Below, piece after piece: positions 54,218-63,837 of a stretch of DNA of 64,000 nucleotides. A program made the translations under genes and the position numbers. The notes beneath the pieces are model-generated. The model had not been told where the DNA came from, did no database searches, and saw only the letters and a program-made list of their open reading frames with translations. Numbering within the stretch: the stretch's first letter is position 1; every line of letters starts with the position of its first letter. Source of the stretch: Vicinamibacterales bacterium (GTDB lineage: Bacteria; Acidobacteriota; Vicinamibacteria; Vicinamibacterales; 2-12-FULL-66-21); assembly GCA_035699745.1 (NCBI GenBank), contig DASSPH010000072.1, positions 97,033 to 161,032 of the forward strand, given 5' to 3'.

Positions 54218-56206
54218 CTAGCGCTTCCCCTCCCTGAAATCGAAGCGCCCCGTCGGGTGCCACTTGATCACCGCGCGCTCGGAACACAGGAACTCGAGTT
54301 CCCCTTTCTGATTGACTGAGACCGTCGCGGAGCTGCGGTGGTGGCACGACTCGTTGTTCTGCGACTGGCGTGCCGTCTGGATGTGGACCAGGCGCGGCTT
54401 GTCAGGGGAACCCTCGAGCCGGGAGAGCCGCCAGTAGCCGTTTCCCTTGAGAGCGTATTCGCCGGTGGTGTGAATGGTATAGATGTGGCCGGTCCCGCAT
54501 TCGGTGATGGCCGAGAGATTCTCCGAGTAGGCGCGAGGGCTGTCCGGTCTGGCACTCACACCGTCGTGCGTCCACTCGCCGAGGAAGACCATCTGCGGCG
54601 TGGCGGCGAAGGCGTTGGGGAGCATCTGATAGACCCGCGTGTAGCGCGGCCGTTCGTTGTCCTCGCGCGCAGCTTTGGTCGCGCCTTCGCGAAACCCGCC
54701 GCCCGGCGCGGTCACGATCAGCAAGGTCGAACCGTCCGCGAGCTTGGCCAGTCCGACGCCGCCGCCACCGCCCTGCAGCCCCCGGCCATCGTCTCCGGGG
54801 TCGATGCTGCGGTTGACGTCCGACTTCGGCACGGTGAATCGGTCGTCCTGATCTTTGCCGGCCGAGCTGACGCGGAAGCGGCGCAGGTCATCACCCTCGG
54901 CCACGAACACGCCATCCCCCAGCACCGCGACGCCGCTTGGGTGATCGTGCTCGGACCTGTAGATCGAATGGAGCCTGTTCGCGCCGCCGTCGCGCTCGAC
55001 GAAGAAGATCGATCCGGTGCTCTTGTGACTGTGGCTCCCCGCATAGGGAATCCGGCTCGAGTTCGTGCGCACGAACGTCTGAATATGCTTCGACACGATA
55101 CCCGCCTGGCCGCCCTCGCCGTATGGACTGAACACGACTTCCGGTTTCAGTTCATCGGGCGGATAGCGGTCGTTTCCTCTGAAGCTCCACGATCGGTCGT
55201 CCCAGCCGATCCAGGGACGATGGCCGGTTTCGAAGGCGAGCTTGAACTGCGTCGCGACATCGGCTGCGCACGTGTTGCAGTCGGGATCGCCGTACGAGCA
55301 GGTCGTGTCGCCGCGCAGTGTCCTCAGCCCCGCGGTCCCGGCCCGGGTACCGACGCGGATCGGCGGCGCGGAGGGCATGCCAACGGCCAGGCCGGTCAGC
55401 GTATGCGTGGCTTGGAGTCGCTTCCAGCGCGCCGCAAGCTGCGCGGCGTCGAGCGGTACGAACGACGTCGTGCTGGTGCTTGCGACCAGGGGTCCGGCGG
55501 CGGACGAGTCCCGCCAGACGCCGAGAAAACTCCACTGCCCGCCCGACTGGAACATGTCGAAATCGATCAGCTCCTGCGTCCTGTCCAGCGACTCCTTCAT
55601 CCTGGCGAACTCCCTCCAGTCGTCCATCAGGTACAGAGCGCCGTTGCCCCGGCCCGGCCGCCAGACGCCGACGTACTTGCGCGTGCCGCCATCCATGTAT
55701 GTCTCGACGTCGGCCAGGTAGGCGCGCGACGCGAACTCCTTTCGCTTCGCCAGCAGCTCCTGCCAGGTGAGTCCCGCGAGCAGGCCGCCGTCGCCGCCGC
55801 CGCCCTGCTTGTGTCTGAACACGCCGAGGTACATCACCGTGCCGTCGCTCTCGTAGACCTCGAGATCGATCAGGTCCTGCGCATCCTTCCATTCCGTGAA
55901 CTTCCTGGCGAAGTCGGCCCAGGGTGATGCCCACAGCGCCCCATTGCCGCGGCCGATGCGCCACAGGGCGGCGTAGCGCCGCTGCCCGTTCACCTCGTAG
56001 ACCTCGACGTCGGCGAGGTACTGATTTCCCGCGCCGAGCTCTTTCCAGCGTGCGACCAGACCATCCCAGCTCAAGTCGTAGAACAGGCCGCCCGTTCCAC
56101 CCGCTTCCTTCTCGGACCAGAACCCGGCGAAGGCCGGCTGCTGCCGCGCTGACGGACTCTGGGCGAGTGACCAGGCGATGAGGACGCAGATCGTGATTCG
56201 GCGCAT
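54218..56206 (-). CDS. Secreted protein with BTRD1-type tandem repeats (polyglycine-hydrolase-like repeats) and unknown C-terminal domain
   Basis: 662 residues from ATG 56206 (GAGAGGGG upstream); the upstream frame to 56476 is not supported. Signal RRITICVLIAWSLAQ. Residues about 25-240 are four to five repeats of about 45 residues, each with a strand 'YLADVEVYEVNGQRRYAALW', a GRGNGAL turn and a helix WADFARKFTEWKD. The pattern matches bacterial tandem repeat domain 1, first known from polyglycine hydrolases, but no Ser-hydrolase domain follows. The C-terminal 400 residues contain a Cys-rich patch (TCSYGDPDCNTCAAD) and a beta-propeller-like segment (SGVAVLGDGVFVAEGDDLRR). Function unknown. 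Divergent from the M35-like protease, 124 bp between starts. Confidence 0.7.
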   Translation of the reverse strand: MRRITICVLIAWSLAQSPSARQQPAFAGFWSEKEAGGTGGLFYDLSWDGLVARWKELGAGNQYLADVEVYEVNGQRRYAALWRIGRGNGALWASPWADFARKFTEWKDAQDLIDLEVYESDGTVMYLGVFRHKQGGGGDGGLLAGLTWQELLAKRKEFASRAYLADVETYMDGGTRKYVGVWRPGRGNGALYLMDDWREFARMKESLDRTQELIDFDMFQSGGQWSFLGVWRDSSAAGPLVASTSTTSFVPLDAAQLAARWKRLQATHTLTGLAVGMPSAPPIRVGTRAGTAGLRTLRGDTTCSYGDPDCNTCAADVATQFKLAFETGHRPWIGWDDRSWSFRGNDRYPPDELKPEVVFSPYGEGGQAGIVSKHIQTFVRTNSSRIPYAGSHSHKSTGSIFFVERDGGANRLHSIYRSEHDHPSGVAVLGDGVFVAEGDDLRRFRVSSAGKDQDDRFTVPKSDVNRSIDPGDDGRGLQGGGGGVGLAKLADGSTLLIVTAPGGGFREGATKAAREDNERPRYTRVYQMLPNAFAATPQMVFLGEWTHDGVSARPDSPRAYSENLSAITECGTGHIYTIHTTGEYALKGNGYWRLSRLEGSPDKPRLVHIQTARQSQNNESCHHRSSATVSVNQKGELEFLCSERAVIKWHPTGRFDFREGKR

Positions 56207-56330
56207 CGAGACCCCTCTCGCTCGCAATAGTCGAAAACGCCCGGGACATCCCGCCACCTGACGTCGGCCCCACCCGAGTGGCGGGCGTGCCGCGGCGTTT
56301 CCGACTTTGGAGTGCAGGAGTGGAATCACC

Positions 56331-57164
56331 ATGACCCTGCGTTTCATCGCGGCGTTCCTCGTCTGCGTCTGCCTGTCGGCACGTCCGCTCGCGGCGGCCG
56401 GCCTCTCGAACGACATGCCGGCTACGCCGATGCCGGATTTCAAGGGCTGCTCGTCATCACAGATCGCGTTCCTCAAGGACGCCTGGCGACTCGCCCACGT
56501 CTATACCTGGCGCGGCGCCCGGCTGCTCGACTACATCCGGTCGCGGCCGGCCGGCGAGCGCGGCGACCTCTGGCGGATGGATCACGTCGCCGGGTCGAGC
56601 ACGGCTCCGTCTCCGCGCACCTGGTTTGGACCCTACGACTCCGAGCGTGCCGACAAGGCGCGTGCGGCGCTGGAGAAGGCGCTGGCGCGATTCGAGGAAC
56701 GAGGGCAGGTCGTCACCCGCATCGGCACCATCCGCTGCGGCCGGCCGATCGCCCCCGCCGCCGACGTGAATGTCGACAAGTGTCCGTCGAGCAATCCCGG
56801 CGGCAGCGGGGCGCCGAGCGCCTACCACTTTCCAATCGGCACCGTCGTCACCTGTGAGGAGTTCTGGAACAACCTCAATGGCGATCGAGAGGCAGCGCTG
56901 TCGCTGTCGGCCAAGATCCTGGTGCACGAGGTGTTTCACTGGCTCTCGGTGAACGGCAAGTACGTGACCGACTACCACGGGGACGGCGTCCAGGGGATGC
57001 CGGACCAGAAGTACTACGGGGACGCGAACGCGCTGATGCTCGCGGAGCAGAAACCGGGCTGGGCCGTCTACAACAACGACAATTACGCGAGATTCGTCCG
57101 ACGTGTCGGGCAGTCATGGAACACGCTCGTCGCGCGGTGGAAGCCGCTCGGCGGGACGGAGTAG
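56331..57164 (+). CDS. Secreted M35-like (deuterolysin/aspzincin) metalloprotease
   Basis: 277 residues from ATG 56331, preceded by AGGAG at a 10-base distance; a TTG at 56307 is rejected because the signal begins at the ATG (TLRFIAAFLVCVCLSARPL). Zinc-binding HEVFHW (about 202) followed by an Asp-bearing DYHGDG and the typical M35 ending YGDANALMLAEQKPGW, then NNDNYARFV, as in Lys-specific endopeptidases. A shorter N-terminal helical region contains FKGCSSSQIAFLKDAWRLAH and a partial Cys pairing. Degrades protein outside the cell. Its TAG is 59 bp before the sigma factor gene. Confidence 0.82.
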   Translation: MTLRFIAAFLVCVCLSARPLAAAGLSNDMPATPMPDFKGCSSSQIAFLKDAWRLAHVYTWRGARLLDYIRSRPAGERGDLWRMDHVAGSSTAPSPRTWFGPYDSERADKARAALEKALARFEERGQVVTRIGTIRCGRPIAPAADVNVDKCPSSNPGGSGAPSAYHFPIGTVVTCEEFWNNLNGDREAALSLSAKILVHEVFHWLSVNGKYVTDYHGDGVQGMPDQKYYGDANALMLAEQKPGWAVYNNDNYARFVRRVGQSWNTLVARWKPLGGTE

Positions 57165-57223
57165 ACTCGGCCAGCGTTGCCGGCGCGTGCGCTCCTGCGC
57201 CGGGCGCCCGGCGGAGGGCTGGC

Positions 57224-57811
57224 GTGGACGGCACCGAAAGGGTCGGCGAGATCACGGCGTTGCTCCAGCGGCACCATGCCGGTGACCGCCAGGCGTATGA
57301 CGATCTGCTGTCGCTCGTGTACGACCATCTGCGCGCGATCGCGCGCGGCCAGCTGTCACGCGGCTGGCCCTCCACGACGCTGACGCCGACCGCGCTGGTG
57401 CACGAGATTTACGTGCAGTTGGCCGGCGAGACCGGCATCGATTGGCAGCACCGGGCGCACTTCTTCGCGATCTCGGCGCGGGCGATGCGGCGCGTCCTGG
57501 TCGATCACGCGCGGGAGCGCTTCGCGCAGAAGCGCGCCGGACGCCGTCCGCACCTGCCGCTCGACGAGATCCAGATCGGCGTCGACACACAAGCGGACCT
57601 GATCGTCGCCGTGGACGAGGCGCTCGCGGCGCTCGAACAGTTCAACGCCCGGCTCGCGCGCGTCGTCGAATGCCGCTACTTCGCCGGGTTGACGGAAGAG
57701 GAAACCGCGAGCGCGCTCGGATCGTCGCTGCGCACCGTGCAGCGTGACTGGATGCGCGCCCGCGCCTGGCTGTTGAAAGCGCTCAGCACCGAACCGTCTG
57801 GTCTGCCATGA
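57224..57811 (+). CDS. ECF-type RNA polymerase sigma factor
   Basis: 195 residues from GTG 57224, with GGAGGG about 7 bp before it; the longer frame from 57116 overlaps the protease end and is Arg/Ala-rich. Same ECF group as the gene at 5501: TLTPTALVHEIYVQLAGE, HRAHFFAISARAMRRVLVDHARE, and region 4 VVECRYFAGLTEEETASALG then TVQRDWMRARAWLLKAL. Its TGA overlaps the kinase ATG (ATGA), which strongly suggests the kinase controls it, as proposed for such pairs in Acidobacteria and Planctomycetes. Confidence 0.92.
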   Translation: MDGTERVGEITALLQRHHAGDRQAYDDLLSLVYDHLRAIARGQLSRGWPSTTLTPTALVHEIYVQLAGETGIDWQHRAHFFAISARAMRRVLVDHARERFAQKRAGRRPHLPLDEIQIGVDTQADLIVAVDEALAALEQFNARLARVVECRYFAGLTEEETASALGSSLRTVQRDWMRARAWLLKALSTEPSGLP

Positions 57812-60309
57812 ACGAGAGCCGCTGGTCGTACCTCGACGCGCTGTTCGACGAGGCGCTGGCGCTGCCGCCGGAATCGCGTCGTTCCTTCCTCGACCTGCGC
57901 TGCGCCGGCGATCCGGCATCTCGCCGCGAGCTGGAGGAGTTGCTCCGTCTGGCAACGGAGCCGTCGTCGCTGCTGCAGCCCGGCACGGTGGCGCCGGCAT
58001 TCCTGCGCGACGCCCTGGCGCGGGTGGAGCCGGCGGCGTCGGGCCCGCTCGCGGCCGCCGAGAAGGTCGGAGTCTGGCGCGTCCTGCACGAGATCGGCCG
58101 CGGTGGAATGGGGACGGTCTACCTGGCCGAACGCGATGATGGGGAGTTTCAGCAGCAGGGCGCGCTCAAACTCGTCCACGCGTCGGTGGCGCCCGAGGAG
58201 ATCGCGCAGCGGCTGCGGCGCGAGCGGCGGATCCTCGCGTCGCTGACGCACGCGAACATCGCGCGCCTGCTCGACGGCGGGCAGACCCGCGACGGCCGGC
58301 CCTTCCTGGTGATGGAGTACGTCGACGGACGCCGCATCGACAGGTATTGCGACGAGGAGCGCCTGGGGATCGAGCAGCGGCTGGATCTCTTTGGCCGCGT
58401 CTGCGCCGGGGTCCAGCACGCGCACCGCAACCTGGTCGTGCATCGCGACATCAAGCCGTCCAACATCATCGTCACGCGCGACGGAGAAGTGAAGCTCCTC
58501 GATTTCGGGATCGCTCGACTGCTCGCTGCCGCGGATCGGCTCGACGATCCGATGACCCAGCCGGTGATGCGGATCCTCACGCCCGAGTACGCCAGCCCGG
58601 AGCAGGTGCGCGGCGAGGCGGTTGCGATTGCGTCCGACGTCTATCAGCTCGGGCTCCTGCTCTACGAGCTGCTGACCGGCCGCAAGGCGCAGACCATCAG
58701 CGGCACGTCGCAGGCGGAAATGGAGCAGGCGGTCTGCGCGGCGCAGCCGCCGCGGCCCAGCAGCCGGGTGGCGGGCGATCAGCAGGCCGCGCAGGCTCGC
58801 GGCGTCACCGCGACGACGCTCGTGCGCCGCCTGTCCGGGGATCTCGACACGATCGTTCTTTACGCGCTGCGCAAGGAGCCGGACCGGCGGTACGCATCGG
58901 TCGACGAGTTGGTCGGTGACGTCGAGCGGTTCCGTCTGGGACTGCCCATCCGGGCGCACGTCGACAGCTTCCGCTACCGCGTCCGCAAGTTCGTCGGCCG
59001 GCGGCGGGCGGCGCTCGCCTGGAGCGCGACGGCGATCGCGATCGCGGCGATCGCCCTGCCGGCGGTGATCGGCGAGCGGCTGCGCAGCGCGCGCGAGTCA
59101 GCACGAGCCGAGCAGATCGAAACCATTCTCGCGGACATGTTCGCGTTTGCCAGCCCGCGGGTGCTCGTGCCGCGGCCGACCGCGCGGCACTACGTGGACC
59201 ACGCAGCGGCGCTCGTGCAGCGGGAGCTGCACGGGCAGCCGGCCAGTCAGGCGCGGCTGCTGTTCAAGATCGGAGACGTCTACAACGCGCTCGGCGAGTA
59301 CGGCGCGGCGATCGAAGCCGTCACCGGTTCCCTCAAGCTGCGCCGCGATCTCTACGGGCCCGACAGCCTGCAGGCCGCCCATGCGCTCGCCACCCTCGGG
59401 CTCAGTCAACACTACGCAGGCCTCTACGACGAGGCCGAGGCCAGCTTTCAGGAGGCGCTGGCCGGCCTGCGCGCGCGCAGCGGCCCGACCGCACCCGATA
59501 CCGTCGGCACGATGGTCGAGTTCGGCGACCTGTTGCACACGCGCGGACGGCTGATCGAGGCCGAGCAGATGCTGCGCGGCGCCGTCGGACCGCTGCGCAC
59601 CTTCGTCCCCGGCGACGGAGACGACGCGTTGCCGCGCGCGATCATGTATCTCGCGAACGTCCTCCGCGATCGCGGCAGCTTCGCCGAGGGGGAGGCGCTG
59701 TACCGCGAGGCGATCGACGGCTTCGTCGGCGTACATGGCCGGCACAACCAGCAGGTCGCCGTGGCGCAATCCTACCTGGCGCGGCTGCTGGTGATGCGGT
59801 CGGACGTCACCGCAGCCGAGCCGCTGCTCGACGAAGCGCTGCGTGTGCTGCGCAACACCTACGACGGCAATCACCCGCTGGTCGGCACCGCGCTGCGGGA
59901 GCTCGGATATCTGCGGATCGAGCAGGGCCGCTTCGCCGACGCGGCCTCGGTGCTCGACGAGTCGATCCGCATTCATCAGCGGCTGCTCGGATCGCACCAC
60001 TCGCTGGTGCCGCGCACGCGCGCGCACCAGGCGGAGCTGGCGCGCCGGCGCGGCGCGACGCGCGAGGCGGTGGCGGTGGCCCGCGAGACCGTCGGCGAGT
60101 TCGCACGCATCGGCCTGTCGGATCACCCGTCGGCGCTCGATGTGCGCGCCACGCTCGGCGAGGCCCTCGTCGCCATGGGCGATCGTCCGGCAGGCGTGCG
60201 CGAGCTTCGTCAGGCGCTGCTGGCCGCGCAGCGGCAGTTCGTTGCCGGCGATCGCCGCATCGCGCGGCTGCGCGATGCGCTCACCCGGGCGCAGCCCGCC
60301 GAACGGTAA
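57808..60309 (+). CDS. Transmembrane Ser/Thr protein kinase with TPR region, coupled to ECF sigma
   Basis: 833 residues, start overlapping the sigma stop. N-terminal helical part about 1-85 (WSYLDALFDEALALPPESRRSF), kinase domain about 90-350 (IGRGGMGTVYLAERD, KLVHA lysine, HRDIKPSNIIVTRDGEVK, DFGIARLLA, TPEYASPEQVRGEAVAI, the 'serine-kinase of ECF type' variant). Transmembrane helix about 401-425. C-terminal TPR array (about 440-830) with repeats such as AVTGSLKLRRDLYGP, ASVLDESIRIHQRLLG. Predicted to couple a periplasmic/protein-binding signal to the sigma factor. Confidence 0.94.
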   Translation: MNESRWSYLDALFDEALALPPESRRSFLDLRCAGDPASRRELEELLRLATEPSSLLQPGTVAPAFLRDALARVEPAASGPLAAAEKVGVWRVLHEIGRGGMGTVYLAERDDGEFQQQGALKLVHASVAPEEIAQRLRRERRILASLTHANIARLLDGGQTRDGRPFLVMEYVDGRRIDRYCDEERLGIEQRLDLFGRVCAGVQHAHRNLVVHRDIKPSNIIVTRDGEVKLLDFGIARLLAAADRLDDPMTQPVMRILTPEYASPEQVRGEAVAIASDVYQLGLLLYELLTGRKAQTISGTSQAEMEQAVCAAQPPRPSSRVAGDQQAAQARGVTATTLVRRLSGDLDTIVLYALRKEPDRRYASVDELVGDVERFRLGLPIRAHVDSFRYRVRKFVGRRRAALAWSATAIAIAAIALPAVIGERLRSARESARAEQIETILADMFAFASPRVLVPRPTARHYVDHAAALVQRELHGQPASQARLLFKIGDVYNALGEYGAAIEAVTGSLKLRRDLYGPDSLQAAHALATLGLSQHYAGLYDEAEASFQEALAGLRARSGPTAPDTVGTMVEFGDLLHTRGRLIEAEQMLRGAVGPLRTFVPGDGDDALPRAIMYLANVLRDRGSFAEGEALYREAIDGFVGVHGRHNQQVAVAQSYLARLLVMRSDVTAAEPLLDEALRVLRNTYDGNHPLVGTALRELGYLRIEQGRFADAASVLDESIRIHQRLLGSHHSLVPRTRAHQAELARRRGATREAVAVARETVGEFARIGLSDHPSALDVRATLGEALVAMGDRPAGVRELRQALLAAQRQFVAGDRRIARLRDALTRAQPAER

Positions 60310-60483
60310 CTCTCAGCGGGCCGGGTGAGCGTCACCGCTTGCACCGGGAGTGGCGCACAGGGGACATCGCCGCCTCTCGCGGGTCTCCCGTGCGTCAACG
60401 CGCATCTTCGGCGCGAGTACACGGATCGATCGTGTTAGGCTGCGTCCGTCAGGCGACGTCAGGTGTGCGCTGACGAGGGAAAC

Positions 60484-61089
60484 ATGACGACTGGTCGAAT
60501 GCCTGCCGCGGCAATCGCGCTGAGTATTGCGTTCGGATTGGTTGGCGGCGCCGGCCCGACGCAACCTTCACCGAAAGACCAGACCCCCTCCGGCACGATC
60601 GCTGCCAAACGGATGGCGGACGGCAAGGAGTGGACGACCGCCAACCTCAACGTCAACACGTCGTCATCCTATTGTTACGGCGACGCGGAACCGAACTGCG
60701 GTCGATATGGCCGCTTGTATACCTGGGAGTCCGCGCAGCGCGCGTGTCAGTCGCTGGGCGATGGATGGCGGTTGCCGACCGACGCCGAATGGCGTCAGAT
60801 GGCGACGCACTATGGTGGACTGGGGAACGATGCGCCTGAAAAAGGCAAAGCGGCCTACACGGCACTCCTGAGCGGAGGGACGTCAGGCTTCAATGCCGTC
60901 CTGGGTGGCAATCGCTCCATCGACGGACAGTACGACCGGCTGGAAGCACACGGAATCTACTGGACGGCGTCCGAAAACGATTCGACCACCGCTCCGCTCT
61001 ATAACTTCGGCAAGGGCAGTCAAGCGCTCTTTCGCGGGCCCCAGGGCCAGAAGCGGATGGCGGTGTCCGTGCGTTGCGTCCGCGAGTGA
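60484..61089 (+). CDS. Secreted FISUMP-domain protein
   Basis: 201 residues from ATG 60484 with GAGGGA before it. Signal segment AAAIALSIAFGLVGGAG. The body is a Fibrobacter-succinogenes-major-paralogous-type domain: MADGKEWTTANLNVNT, YCYGDAEPNCGRYGRLYTWESA, GWRLPTDAEWRQMATHYGG, GIYWTASENDSTTAPLYNFG and RMAVSVRCVRE. Such C-type-lectin/FGE-like folds are surface proteins of unknown role. It is convergent with the last kinase (28 bp gap). Confidence 0.85.
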   Translation: MTTGRMPAAAIALSIAFGLVGGAGPTQPSPKDQTPSGTIAAKRMADGKEWTTANLNVNTSSSYCYGDAEPNCGRYGRLYTWESAQRACQSLGDGWRLPTDAEWRQMATHYGGLGNDAPEKGKAAYTALLSGGTSGFNAVLGGNRSIDGQYDRLEAHGIYWTASENDSTTAPLYNFGKGSQALFRGPQGQKRMAVSVRCVRE

Positions 61090-61117
61090 CCGTCGCGTCA
61101 GCGGCCTGGAACTCGCG

Positions 61118-63796
61118 TCACTGCTTCAGCAACGCGGGCCAGTTCAGGATCAGGCTGATCGAGGCGGGAGCTGCGCGCTGCACTTTCGGAACAGTCGTCA
61201 GGAACCGTCCATCCGCCGTTACGTCCCAGCCGCCCCCGCCGCTGGACGGGAACAGCCGCTGCGGGATCCCGCTCTCGAAGTCCGTGCCCTTCGCATTCAC
61301 GGATACGGCCATGACGGGAGTGCCGGCAAGCCACGGCAGCCCGGCACTGAAGAGGATTTCTCGATCCCCGCGCCACACCGGCCAGTTGCCGCCGCCTCTG
61401 GACACCTGCCACTTTCCCTTACCCAAGGCCGGCGTGCCGGAATCCGAAACGGTGAAAGGGCGCACGAAGATCTCTCCACCACCGGTTTCCATCGACACGT
61501 AGACGATCCAGCGCCCGTCAGGCGAGAACTGTGCACCCCACTCATTGAAGGTTTCGCCCAGCAACAGGACTGGTTTCCGCTCGCCCTCGAGAGGCAGGAC
61601 CCACACGTCATAGCCGGTGTTCGGCGCGTTCTGGGTGTGATAGAGCAGGAAACGGCCGTCGCGCGACCAGCCCGTCACGAAATGCCGCGTCCCGGCTTCT
61701 TTGAACAGTTGGATCTCGTCGGCGGTCCCGGACGAGGCCTTTACGTACAAGGTGTCCCCGAGGTTCCCGCCGGCGTACGCGATGCGTGTGCCGTCGGAGG
61801 ACCACACTCCCGGCGAGTAGTTGTTGCGGCGGAACGTGAGACGTGTGCGTCGGCCGTCGGACAGGTCGATGGTCCACAGATCGCCTGGGACGTCATAGTC
61901 CGCGTCACGAACCACGGCGCGCTTCCCATCCGGGGACAGACGGATCGAGTCGTCCGCGCCTGGTGGTCCGACCGTACTCAGCGCTTTCCCTTGACGGTTG
62001 ACCCACGTCAGCTGACTGCTTTCGACCGGTAGCGCGGTCGCATACGCCAGCGCGCCGCCGGACGAGACCGAGGACACTTGCGTGCCGTACCACGTGGTTT
62101 CGATTGCGTCGGCGATCGCCACCGGAGTACCCGCGAGTTGAAGCCGCTCACGGTCGAACGGCTGCGCCATGATCGTCGTGGCGCGCATGTAGAACAGGTG
62201 CCCGTTGGCGTAGTTCGCGGTCACCTGGGTGGCGAGAATCCGTGTCTGCGACTGCTCGGCGGGCTTGACGTCGAGAGACCCCGCGTAGATGCCGGCGACT
62301 TCCGGAGGTCCCGATCGGAAATATAGGAAACGTGTGCCGTCCTCCAGGAAGGTCGGCCAGGTGTGGTACCGCTCGCCCTTCGAGATATTGACCTCCGTCA
62401 GGGCCGTCGCGGTGCCGCCGTCCTGCGACACTCTCCATAAGGGCCCCCCGGCGCCGCCACCCCAGCTTCCGAAGATGATCACGCCGTCGCGGTTCCAGGA
62501 TCCAGAGGCCACCGTACTGCCGGGAACGGTGCAAAGAGTTTCGGGCGGCCCGCCAGTCGTGTCGATTTTCTTCAGTTCGGCGCCAACCACGAAGGCGACG
62601 TATCGGCCGTCGGGCGACCAGAAAGGGTTCTGTCCGCCTTCGGTGCCCGGCAAGCGGCGCCATTCGAGCGATCCAAGATCCCGCACCCAGAGTCCACTGG
62701 GCGGCCCCGCCGTGATCATCACCTTGCGGCCGTCCGGAGACACCGACACGTAATCGCCGCGCGTCGTCCCTTCGGGGAGCGCGACGTCGACGCGGCTGGC
62801 TGGTTGGACCGCACCGGGCTGGAACAGCCACGCCGCAAGGGCGAGGGCGATCAGCGTCACGAGCGCGGCGATCGCCTGCCACAGCCGAAGGGATCGGACG
62901 CCGGTTCGCGACGGTCGCGGCGCATGTCCGAGCGGTTCGCGCAGCGCCTCGTCGATCTCGAGCCGTGCGTCGGACGCCGACGCCAGCCGTCGCTTGGGGT
63001 CTTTGTCGAGGCATCGGCGCAGCAGCCGCTGAATCGGCTCCGGAGTATTCGCGGGAAGCTTCGTCCAATCCGGCTCGTTCGTGAGAACGAGCGCGAGCGT
63101 CTCGCTGATGTCCTCGCCGCGGAAGAGGCGCGCGCCGGAGAGCATTTCGTAGAGGACGACGCCGAACGCCCAGATGTCGACGCGTCGATCCACCGCCTTG
63201 CCTCGCGCCTGTTCGGGGGCCATATACGCCGCGGTCCCCAGGATCACTCCCGCACGCGTCGCGTGCATGGTCAGCGTCGGTGAGTTCGTGTCGCTGCCGC
63301 TCTGCGATGCTGCGGGATCGAGCGCTTTGGCAAGACCGAAATCCAGGACCTTCACCGCACCGTCCGGCCGGACCTTGACGTTGGCCGGCTTCAGATCGCG
63401 GTGAATGATGCCCTGCTCGTGCGCGGCTTCGAGCGCTTCGGCGATCTGCCTGGCGATCGGCAATGCGTCGGGGATCGGGATGGGTCCCGCCAGGATGCTG
63501 TCGGCCAGCGTCGGCCCTTCGACGAGTTCCATCACCAGGGCCGGCACGCCGGCGGCGTCCTCGACGCCGTAGAGCGACGCGATGCTGGGATGGTTCAGCG
63601 AGGCGAGGATCTGTGCTTCACGCTCGAAGCGAGCGAGACGATCGGCGTCGATCGCCACATCGCGCGGAAGCACTTTGATCGCGACGTCGCGGCCGAGCCG
63701 GGTGTCCCGGGCGCGATACACATGGCCCATGCCACCCGCGCCGATCGCCGCAGTGATTTCGTAGGTGTGAATCCGGGTGCCGGGGGTCAACTCCAT
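61118..63796 (-). CDS. Transmembrane Ser/Thr protein kinase with PD40/TolB-like propeller
   Basis: 892 residues from ATG 63796 (MELTPGTRIHTYEI); the longer frame to 63871 has no support. Kinase domain about 10-275: IGAGGMGHVYRARD, VAIKVLP, HRDLKPANVKV, DFGLAKALDPAA, TAAYMAPEQARGKAVDRRVD. Transmembrane helix about 304-325. PD40/WD40-like propeller from about 350 (YVSVSPDGRKVMI, FWSPDGRYVAFVVG, RLSPDGKRAVVRD, FSPDGRWIVYVSM). Same architecture as the kinase at 28940. Preceded by TATAAT. Confidence 0.93.
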   Translation of the reverse strand: MELTPGTRIHTYEITAAIGAGGMGHVYRARDTRLGRDVAIKVLPRDVAIDADRLARFEREAQILASLNHPSIASLYGVEDAAGVPALVMELVEGPTLADSILAGPIPIPDALPIARQIAEALEAAHEQGIIHRDLKPANVKVRPDGAVKVLDFGLAKALDPAASQSGSDTNSPTLTMHATRAGVILGTAAYMAPEQARGKAVDRRVDIWAFGVVLYEMLSGARLFRGEDISETLALVLTNEPDWTKLPANTPEPIQRLLRRCLDKDPKRRLASASDARLEIDEALREPLGHAPRPSRTGVRSLRLWQAIAALVTLIALALAAWLFQPGAVQPASRVDVALPEGTTRGDYVSVSPDGRKVMITAGPPSGLWVRDLGSLEWRRLPGTEGGQNPFWSPDGRYVAFVVGAELKKIDTTGGPPETLCTVPGSTVASGSWNRDGVIIFGSWGGGAGGPLWRVSQDGGTATALTEVNISKGERYHTWPTFLEDGTRFLYFRSGPPEVAGIYAGSLDVKPAEQSQTRILATQVTANYANGHLFYMRATTIMAQPFDRERLQLAGTPVAIADAIETTWYGTQVSSVSSGGALAYATALPVESSQLTWVNRQGKALSTVGPPGADDSIRLSPDGKRAVVRDADYDVPGDLWTIDLSDGRRTRLTFRRNNYSPGVWSSDGTRIAYAGGNLGDTLYVKASSGTADEIQLFKEAGTRHFVTGWSRDGRFLLYHTQNAPNTGYDVWVLPLEGERKPVLLLGETFNEWGAQFSPDGRWIVYVSMETGGGEIFVRPFTVSDSGTPALGKGKWQVSRGGGNWPVWRGDREILFSAGLPWLAGTPVMAVSVNAKGTDFESGIPQRLFPSSGGGGWDVTADGRFLTTVPKVQRAAPASISLILNWPALLKQ

Positions 63797-63811
63797 GCAG
63801 CGTCTCGCGGC

Positions 63812-63817
63812 ATTATA
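63812..63817 (-). promoter_or_regulatory. Putative -10 element of the last kinase gene
   Basis: Exact TATAAT on the minus strand, 15 bp before ATG 63796. A convincing -35 is not found. Confidence 0.4.
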
Positions 63818-63837
63818 CGGACAAGCTGCACGTCGAT

